Of a stretch of 64,000 bases of DNA, positions 54,734-64,000 are shown one piece after another; position 1 is the stretch's first letter; each line of letters opens with the position of its first letter. The translations under genes and the position numbers were made by a program. The DNA is from Corticium candelabrum (taxonomy: Eukaryota; Porifera; Homoscleromorpha; Homosclerophorida; Plakinidae): the NCBI RefSeq assembly GCF_963422355.1, contig NC_085089.1, positions 2,867,956 to 2,931,955 on the forward strand, written 5' to 3'. Under the pieces are notes generated by a model that searched no databases, was not told the origin of the DNA, and saw nothing but the letters and a program-made list of their open reading frames with translations.

Positions 54734-55755
54734 AACGTTAGTCAGTGACGAGTAACCCACATGACAAGTTTAATTAAAATTAGAGTCATGGGATAGCTGT
54801 TGGTTTCAATTTGTGTTTGGAACAGTACTAAGAACATCTTCAAGTTTTGATTTTGTTTATCTATATTGCCTTTAATATCTAATGATACTTCATGCAGGTC
54901 ATGTGTCCAGTACACTCATGAGTATACATGGTTACCCTAAAACTGACCAGCATTACACATTGGAAACAAAAGAAATGAAAAATGGTGGTGAATGTTAGCA
55001 TGAGTTAGCCTCGGCAGGACAAGACTAGCAAGAGAGAACCTGAGGACGAGGTTAAGCATGAGTTATCTTTTTCTCTAATACAATTTACTTGCCACAACTG
55101 TATTGGGCCAAATGTTCCAGTCCTGTTTTGCAACTACTATATGACGTGGTTTCTTAGACAGTCAGTTTTTAAGACCATATGAAACCACAACATCAAGAAT
55201 AGGGTAGTACACAGTTTAATTACAGTAGTGACAGTGACCATCATGGTTTGCCCACCACCAGATGTTCATCATTAGGCTAGACGCTACTAATTCTTCTCGT
55301 GCTGAAACTGTTTGACCAGAAAGCCAGACAGACCCAGGGAAATAATACCCACTGCACATGCTGATATCAAAGTTTCAATTTAGTCAAGTAAACCAGTGAA
55401 TCTGAGCATCCAGAAGCATAGTATATTTAGTGGTCTGGACTCTCATCACTCTAGACCTAAGGCATGTTGCTTCTTTAATTAATGGATTGGTATCAAATGT
55501 ACCACAAACCTCAAGGTCTTCAGGAGGTACAGAGTGGATACTGCACCAGAGAACGAAATTGTTACAATTTTGAAGGTTGCACTTCGTTTGCATTATATTT
55601 TCTCGTCTTTTATAGTCCACTCAACTCAAACTCATAAACTTTTCATGTTGATTACTTGGATGATGGGTATCACAGCAGTATGGACTGTGGTGAAGCTGCT
55701 AATTAAATCTACTGTACACGTAACTACTTCCCACGTATCACATTTGTGCATTGTT
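54734..55755. other. Convergent intergenic region, nothing recognised
   Basis: It lies between the 3' ends of PCED1-like (plus) and YIPF6-like (minus). No coding or repeat feature is supported. Short frames here lack domains. Confidence 0.5.
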
Positions 55756-57704
<1,949 letters not shown>

Positions 57705-58261
57705 CTAATACAACCAACACAGAATTATTAGCAACAAGTATCCATGAGAACAGAACAACAACAGACTGATTAGGGAGGAAATGCGTCACGCCCGACCGAC
57801 GCCCCTTGTCACTGTCAGACACCAGGACTCTGTGCGTAACTGGAAGTTCACTGCAAGTTCACTGCAGATGCAGACAATTTTCCTAGGCGTCAGTCTACGG
57901 TTTGAACGAGTAAGATCACTGCTACGGGTCGCATGTTGGTACTGGAAAGACGACCTTTCAGGTGCTTCTTGTTAGTTAGAATTTATATAACGAAAGATAT
58001 GACCGTGCACAGGGCAGTCCTGCTTGCCATTCAGAATTCAGAATCCATACAGTTGGCAGCCCTAGTAGGACGCATCAAGACAGGAGTCAGACCACTCGTC
58101 CATGCATCCATAAAAGCGGGTTCTGACGTAATCGGCTAGTTTGTAGACCTCTTGGTTAGCTAATTAATCGTGTTTTGGTATCCGAGAATGATCCAGTTCC
58201 CAATGTAATAATGAGGGGTAGCGACTCCCTAATTTGCTAATTGCTAGCAGAACCCACCAAA
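57705..58261. other. Nothing recognised upstream of the YIPF6-like exon
   Basis: Intron or intergenic sequence. A short duplicated AAGTTCACTGC near 57844-57865 is the only local repeat seen. No further YIPF6 exon could be read here. Confidence 0.4.
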
Positions 58262-58372
58262 ATGAACAGCCTGTCACAGATGAAAGCTGTCACTTTTAGA
58301 ACGCTTCGGAACCGTTTACTTCAGAACTCTGCGGTATCAGCGAATCATCTAGAAAGCGCTGGAAATTCCTAT
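58262..58372 (+). CDS. Candidate first exon with mitochondrial-presequence-like N terminus
   Basis: An ATG frame of 37 codons ending exactly at TAT|GTAAGC, a strong donor. The first 25 residues contain four basic and no acidic residues, with alternating hydrophobics (AVTFRTLRNRLLQ), as in mitochondrial targeting peptides. No homologue is recognised and downstream exons are not established. A small exon-like block at 62227-62276 is phase-compatible. Confidence 0.3.
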
Positions 58373-59519
58373 GTAAGCGTGGTTTAGGGGATTAGAGCCC
58401 GTATGTACAGCAAAAGTAAACTGAACTCTACCAAGGAAGACCAATTCCTAAGCACTCTTCAAAGTAAGGATTGTGAAACGTATGTCGGAGAGTTACCATA
58501 TATTTACTGAAGCAAACTGTTGTATCGAAACACTACTAGTAGTACGTGCTTGTTTTATATTAGTATGACCAAAGTTTATATGAGATTACTAGAGAAGATT
58601 ATAGCGCAGAGATATTAGCGCTGGATGGGATGTTTATGGTTTCCTGTGGTGGAGTTTGGTACCATCTTGTGTCATTGAGTCATCCTTATTGGAACAAATT
58701 GCTAATTTAATTAATTGGCTGTAGGTACATGTACGTGTATGATCCACCGTGACAGGCTAAGATATTCCTAGCTGGCAACTCTGAGATATCCAGGAAGGTT
58801 GTTCTATCTTCAGTCTAACACCTGTACCAAGGGTGGGTGCCTGTGTACTATCAAACAACAAAACAACACAAGAACCTGTCCCCATAAAACTGAAACTGTA
58901 GATAGCCTATGATGACTGTAGGCAGGTAGGTGGCCCACCTACATATGAGCACTGGAAGCTCCGTGTTTAGGAACAGCTGTTGCAGTCACACAGCAAAGGA
59001 CAAAATCATAACTAACAATAATTGCTTTCCTGTGTTTAGTTCTTTGTTCTACAAACAAGTCATGAAAACCACATCCCTAAATTACACACCTGCATGGTCT
59101 ACTGTATAAGGATTCAGTGGACACAACAGTCTCCTACTGTATTACTAAGGTGTAGCAATTAAGGGTAAGTTCCATGCCAACAGTACTGCACTGATCTTTA
59201 CCAACCATTCACCATAGTTTGCAGCTGCTTCATATGCATTGTTGGGTAGAAAGAAACACTATATGCACTCATCGCACTAGAGGCAGTTGAATCTGCATGT
59301 GTAAATCAGTTTGCTTCTCACATTTACCTTACAAGGAGAGGAGAGTGAAGATTTATAGTAAGCATTTTAATGTCTTCAAATAGCAGGAAGTTTGTTTGGT
59401 TGTCATTTCCTTGCCTACGAAATCATAATGCCAGATGTTTTAGTAGTAGCCAGTTGGCCAGTCCTGTCAACATCAAGATCTCCACTCTAGTTTTAGTTCT
59501 GATTAAACATCCAAAGTAC

Positions 59520-60153
59520 TAGCCTCGAACTTCCAGACCAGAGAGCTCGCGAAGCGCGAGAACTCTAGTCTGGACCAAGTCGATACTAAAATGATTTCAG
59601 AAATAGCCTTCTAAGCCAATCAGCTCCTTATAGCCGGAATGTCGGTTGTAAATTCTGATTGGTTTAGCAGTAATTGGTTATGCTAGCGCTGATAGAGTGT
59701 GTGAAACCCGTGTGGGTGGCTAAGTACACGCCAGAGCCATGATGAAGACTCTGGTACACGCACACATCTTACTTTTAGTTTCAGCTTCAGTTCTTCGATA
59801 TTTCAAGCTTGCGGTGACAGGACATGCACAACAACATCGCTAGACCATCGCCTTTGACAACTGGTCGAGTGGTAGTCTCGCCAGTCTAGCGGTTAGACTA
59901 GCTAGCGGTCTGCCGAAGAATCAAAGAGTCGTGGTTTCATGCCGTCTACCAAGATATCGCCGCAAACACAGCAGACATCTTCTTTTGTTCGTGAGATCTC
60001 ATGGCATTTACAAATGATATGTTGATCTAGGTAAAACGATCCTACGCTGTTAGACTACCATTTAGCATCGCTTTTGATAAATACTTCCGAAATCATTTTA
60101 GTATCGACTTGGTCCAGACTACTCGTGCTCTCTGGCCTGGAAATTCGAGGCTA
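59520..60153. mobile_element. Mutator-like MITE with long TIRs and a perfect 9 bp target duplication
   Basis: The left end (from 59520) and the right end (to 60153, reversed) share TAGCCTCGAA-TTCCAG-CCAGAGAG. After an extra GC-rich palindrome in the left arm, both continue TAGTCTGGACCAAGTCGATA then CTAAAATGATTTC, giving TIRs of about 75-85 bp. CCAAAGTAC is duplicated exactly at 59511-59519 and 60154-60162. Long TIRs with 9 bp duplications are the hallmark of Mutator/MULE elements. The interior has a tRNA-like segment and no transposase. Confidence 0.88.
59856..59950 (+). other. tRNA-like pol III box pair inside the MITE
   Basis: TGGTCGAGTGGT resembles an A box and GGTTTCATGCC, about 60 bp on, resembles a degenerate B box. 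The spacing recalls a tRNA with a long variable arm (Ser/Leu type). Acceptor stem pairing is not evident, so a decayed tRNA-derived piece is more likely than a working gene. Confidence 0.3.
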
Positions 60154-60162
60154 CCAAAGTAC

Positions 60163-61529
60163 ATGCGTGGGCAGGGAAGTAAATGACAATTTCTGCATAA
60201 AATATACTGACAAACTCATTTGGTTTCTAGAATAGTTGCCGATAACTGCCTACTGTCAAGGAAGCGTGCTCTTGTAAGCTCTCATCAATGATACGACTGA
60301 TAAAAAGAACTGATAAAAATAGGAATGAGCAGAGTGGGGAATGGGAAAGAGTAACTAGAGTGAGAGAATAACCCTAAAATTTACCTGGTCTTCGCTCTAT
60401 TTGCCAGGCCAAGAGTTAGGTTAAAGGACTGTATACGCATTATCAGAAACGACAGATACTATTAAAGGCAGCATGTCAAACACAAATCAAAGCTCCCTCC
60501 AACACTTATGGTGACTGCCTAGAGGATCACCACTTGCTCGTTGGATTCTAGAAACCACAAAACACTTGACAAAAGTCACACGTTATTTTTCTAATGTCTC
60601 ACAGAGACTAGCCTTAGGTAATCAGTCCTGTAGAGAATATACAATCAGTGTTCTTCCTACAATACATTGCATGCATCCCTGGACGCAAGCCGGAAGGTTG
60701 GGATGCAAGTAGGGCGGCCTGTTGCTGCATGGATTTCTAGATACAGTCCATGTTGGGCAATGCGTAATATTATACACAAGAGTGGGTGCCCAGATGGCCC
60801 AGTACAATACATTATAAGTCGCTGTTGCTGATAAGACTGCTTTACAATCCAGTCCAGACTACTGTAATCAAGATTTCACAGAATATACCTTCAAGGACTG
60901 CATTGCAAAGGCCTAGGTCAGCTCACTAACGCTTAGCAACCGTTTGTGTCTACCTGATGAGCCGACAACCACGTGAAATATAGTAGACTCGACCCAGTCT
61001 CTCTCCGCCCTCCGGAAAGTCAATCCTCGCCATAGAAAAGATTATCCGATAAGATGTGAGATGTTACCTAAGTACAGTTTGTCACGCTGACTGCTTTTAT
61101 TAATTTCATACTACTGTTATTTTCATAACTTCACGCACCTGATGAGAACCAACATAGGAATGAGATTGTCTGGATACCCTTCGCTTAGTTGGAAACGTCC
61201 GATTTCCAACTGTTACATTCCGCTCTGGTACTACATTTCCTCAGCTAGCAGTGATCGTTACTAAAACTTTTTAAAAGTGAGTTACGATTGCATAAAATTT
61301 AAAATTGATTGACAATTGCTAATAAATATTGCACTATGAGTATAGAACACGGTGTCAGGTATACTCTTCTATCTCTTGCACAGAAGTAGCCGGTAGCCTA
61401 GCAAAACCCTGATACAAAAAACTACCTTGGCCTGGCCTGAAACAAAACATTTACTTTGCTAGCCCTATGATAACATTCATGTAGGCTACAATCTTACTTG
61501 CTACTTTCTACGATCAGTGTTTCTACTAA
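60163..61529. other. No secure gene; one exon-like block on the minus strand
   Basis: On the minus strand, 60954-61033 opens with ATG GCG AGG and ends at CATCAG|GTAGAC, coding MARIDFPEGGERLGRVYY and a few more residues. It could be a 5' exon, but it matches no family I recognise. The rest shows no coding or repeat signal. Confidence 0.25.
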
Positions 61530-61987
61530 AGCTCCGTTTACATGACGTTATGGGATCCGGGCCGAACCCAGAACCGCGTGTTTACATGACAATTATTCAG
61601 GCCGAGGTGGGCCTAAGGCTCACAGGCACGGCTCACTTTCAGATGTCGGCCCTGATCATGATATAGCTCCACCCATCAGTGACTAGCGTGCATGGTCTTA
61701 ACTAGTTAATCATGGCAGAATATCGTGAACTCATCTCACATGCTTTTCAAGTAAATTTAGTCATGCCATCGAGCTGGTTTTGCAATCTGAGTGCCATCAC
61801 CTCTTCGTAAGTTCATAGTACGCTTCTGTACAGACCATGTGATTAACTCACACTTCAGACCCTGCGCATCTAGCTGAGATGCTGATGGTGGCTATGGACG
61901 TGTGAACATAAAATGGGACCGGGTCCGGGACTACAAGCCTGGGTTGAGCCTGGGACACAATTTAGAAGGCCTCGTGTAAACGTGGCT
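61530..61987. mobile_element. MITE with TAA target duplication
   Basis: Ends AGCTCCGTTTACATGA and AGCCACGTTTACACGA (reverse complement of the right end) match at 13 of 16 positions. TAA flanks both sides (61527-61529, 61988-61990), fitting PIF/Harbinger. GC-rich GGGTCCGGGA-like motifs lie near both ends in opposite orientation. There is no transposase. Confidence 0.65.
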
Positions 61988-62226
61988 TAATTAAGTCATT
62001 CATTTGAGCAAGGTGGACCACCCTGGTCTGTCTTTAGGTGTAGTCCAATAACGGTACATACCTGTGCAAAACACATGGTGCAGCTAGTAATTCTCCCTTG
62101 CAGACACAAGGATAAACAGTTTACTACAAGCAAATATCATAATTTTACTCAACATCCATATATCACTGTCTTTGTTCGCTCAGTTAAGCAAACAAATTTC
62201 TTCGTTTGACAAGCACCAGTCTACAG

Positions 62227-62276
62227 CAGCTGAAGAATGATTATGAGCGCAAGATGCTAACAGTGAGTCAGCGTCA
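62227..62276 (+). CDS. Candidate small internal exon, coiled-coil-like
   Basis: Bounded by TCTACAG acceptor and GTAAGT donor. It codes QLKNDYERKMLTVSQR, a charged helical stretch. No family is identified and its partner exons are unknown. Confidence 0.2.
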
Positions 62277-62481
62277 GTAAGTACAAAGAACCGCAAGCAT
62301 CAGGATATAGGATTTTTACTACACACAGCGTACAGGAGCTTTCAGTGGCTTTCCTATGCTTCTTATGAACAAGAATGTAAAGTTGTATCTGGACATCAAC
62401 CTATATTCATTCCTACATACTAGTAATAAAGTGTATTGTATGTAACATATATACATGTTTTACTGGTGTATGATATGTCTA

Positions 62482-62528
62482 AGCTGGGGTAACTCAGCTG
62501 GGGTAACTCAGCTGGGGTAACTCAGCTG
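62482..62528. repeat. 14 bp tandem repeat, about 3.4 copies
   Basis: The unit AGCTGGGGTAACTC repeats exactly three times and part of a fourth. Confidence 0.9.
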
Positions 62529-63075
62529 AAAATTGACTCATGTTAATAGACCCTGCACTCTAGGAACCCCTGTAGCTTCAAATGGTGGAAAGATTCTTGT
62601 CTTGTTTCAACATTTCTTAGGAAATGTATTATCTCTCTATACTGTGACAGCTAGATGGATGTAGTGACAAATTAGCATTATCACTTGTAATCATCTAGTA
62701 GATCTAAAGGAGAGTATAAGCTTCAACAAACCTCACACACTTCATTAACTGAAATCACTTCACAGACTAAAATTTGAACAAGGAGTTCTCGTTGACAGCT
62801 CGGTGTTGTTCTGTTCTACTATTGTATTACTTACTAGTATTTATAGATTTGTACCTTTAGATTCTATTTTGTAAATGATTTTCTACAAATGAAATTAACA
62901 AAACTAACAGGTTTTTGCTGTGCCCTTTAGAGCTCTAAGGTTTCGTGATGAAGTCCACAGAGAAAAAAGACGGTAGAAACGCTTAGTAATGGTTCAGCAT
63001 GATCTCAACCAGTCATCGTGTGATACCTTCTACAGATTGAGCTCTTGACCCCAAATACACAAGCGTGTGCATGTG

Positions 63076-63077
<2 letters not shown>

Positions 63078-63169
<92 letters not shown>
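63078..63169. repeat. (GT)n microsatellite
   Basis: An uninterrupted GT run of about 90 bp immediately before a tRNA-derived SINE-like sequence. Confidence 0.95.
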
Positions 63170-63170
<1 letters not shown>

Positions 63171-63595
63171 TGCTGTAGCTCAACTGGCTAGAGAGTGCAT
63201 TTGGAGAATGGAAACATCTGGGGTACAAGTTCAAGTCACAGTGATGGCGAGCTATGGCATAATTTCCTTAAGCAAGAAACTTACACACAATTGCATCTTT
63301 CGACTCAGGAGTATATATGAGTACCTGGTCTTTGACTGGGGTGGACAAGACCGCTGGCTTGGCAGTAACATCATGCAGCAGACGGGTACGAGTGAGCCTT
63401 GGTGTTCAGTCCCAGAGCTGCGCCATAGTCAATGCCCCTAGATGACTCTGGCCAAGCTCCAGGTGGATTGCAGCGCTGGCCCTTAATTAAGCCTCCACGT
63501 AGCACATGGAGGCCCTGTCTCTAGAGGCAGGGAGAGCTATGTCTTTACTGACCCTATGGTCGATATTAAACGACATGGAAGGCTTAACATTTGTC
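63170..63595 (+). mobile_element. tRNA-derived SINE-like element
   Basis: The head has an A box TAGCTCAACTGG (63176-63187) and a B box AGTTCAAGTC (about 63228-63237) with tRNA spacing. A body of about 350 bp follows, with CTTAAGCAAGAAACTTACAC, similar in style to the conserved central domains of many invertebrate SINEs. No poly(A) tail is seen. The exact 3' end is uncertain and no target duplication was found beside the GT run. Confidence 0.55.
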
Positions 63596-64000
63596 CATTT
63601 TATGTGCGTGCGCGTGTGTTTACCATCATAACATGTAAACTAAATGCTGAGAAGCAAGATTAGCAATGCTCTGATGCATTAATTTCCACTCAAAAGATTG
63701 GCAAGAAACTTTTTCTTCTGTACGGTACAAATAGAGTAAATCTTTGGCTGTATGACACTATAGGAAAGAGTCAAGTGTGCACCAGAAGAGGTAACATTAC
63801 TCTTATCATAAAATAAACAATGCTTGCTTGGAACTGAGTGGTGTTCTGCTGTTAAAATTACAAAGACGTCTGACCATAATTAGTGTGCTAATGCTGAAGT
63901 GTTTCAGGGTAACTCATTGCTTCTGGAATACCAAATTACCTATAGCTTACCAAATGAAAAACAAAGAAACTAAATGGTAAACAATTAAAATATAATAGTA

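Noticed and set aside
59856..59950. Functional tRNA gene
   Set aside because: The A and B boxes are only approximate and no 7 bp acceptor stem was found; kept as a tRNA-like segment only.

Overview
The window comes from a eukaryotic, almost certainly metazoan, nuclear genome. Evidence: GT-AG introns, some only about 60 bp; animal-type genes (JUN, STIP1/HOP, DUSP19-, LRRC73-, PCED1- and YIPF6-like); and many DNA transposons, a non-LTR element and a SINE-like sequence. The mix suggests an invertebrate such as a sponge or cnidarian, but the species cannot be fixed from this sequence.

Layout. 1-4.6 kb is a graveyard of decayed elements: a tandem repeat, a broken protein-primed type B DNA polymerase region (Polinton/Maverick or related viral type) and an inverted Ty3/gypsy remnant. 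4.6-7.6 kb holds no secure gene. 7.6-30.1 kb is one uninterrupted frame of about 7,490 codons: an RNF213-like giant AAA+ protein with no visible RING or RZ finger, whose C-terminal half is four tandem repeats of about 815-890 residues. 30.4-33.4 kb is four DNA elements packed end to end, one nested in another. 33.7-48.4 kb is STIP1 on the minus strand (15 coding exons). Its 10.5 kb intron 2 holds an intact restriction-like-endonuclease retrotransposon in a TAC microsatellite and two TIR elements.

48.4-57.7 kb is a compact gene block. STIP1 and DUSP19-like diverge from a 123 bp promoter containing a three-unit heat-shock element. DUSP19-like and LRRC73-like converge with 65 bp between stop codons. 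LRRC73-like and PCED1-like diverge from a 118 bp region. An intronless JUN gene lies on the same strand inside the last intron of a YIPF6-like gene. 57.7-64 kb has candidate single exons, a Mutator-like MITE with a 9 bp target duplication, another MITE, microsatellites and a tRNA-derived SINE-like sequence.

Together: STIP1 couples HSP70 and HSP90 and has the expected heat-shock motif. JUN and a DUSP19-type phosphatase belong to stress-kinase signalling. The giant RNF213-like protein is the most unusual object here. By homology with RNF213 it may act in innate or lipid-associated defence, but with degenerate ATPase sites and a replaced C terminus its role is open. Exon models were built by reading splice sites and conserved protein blocks; no search or alignment program was run.
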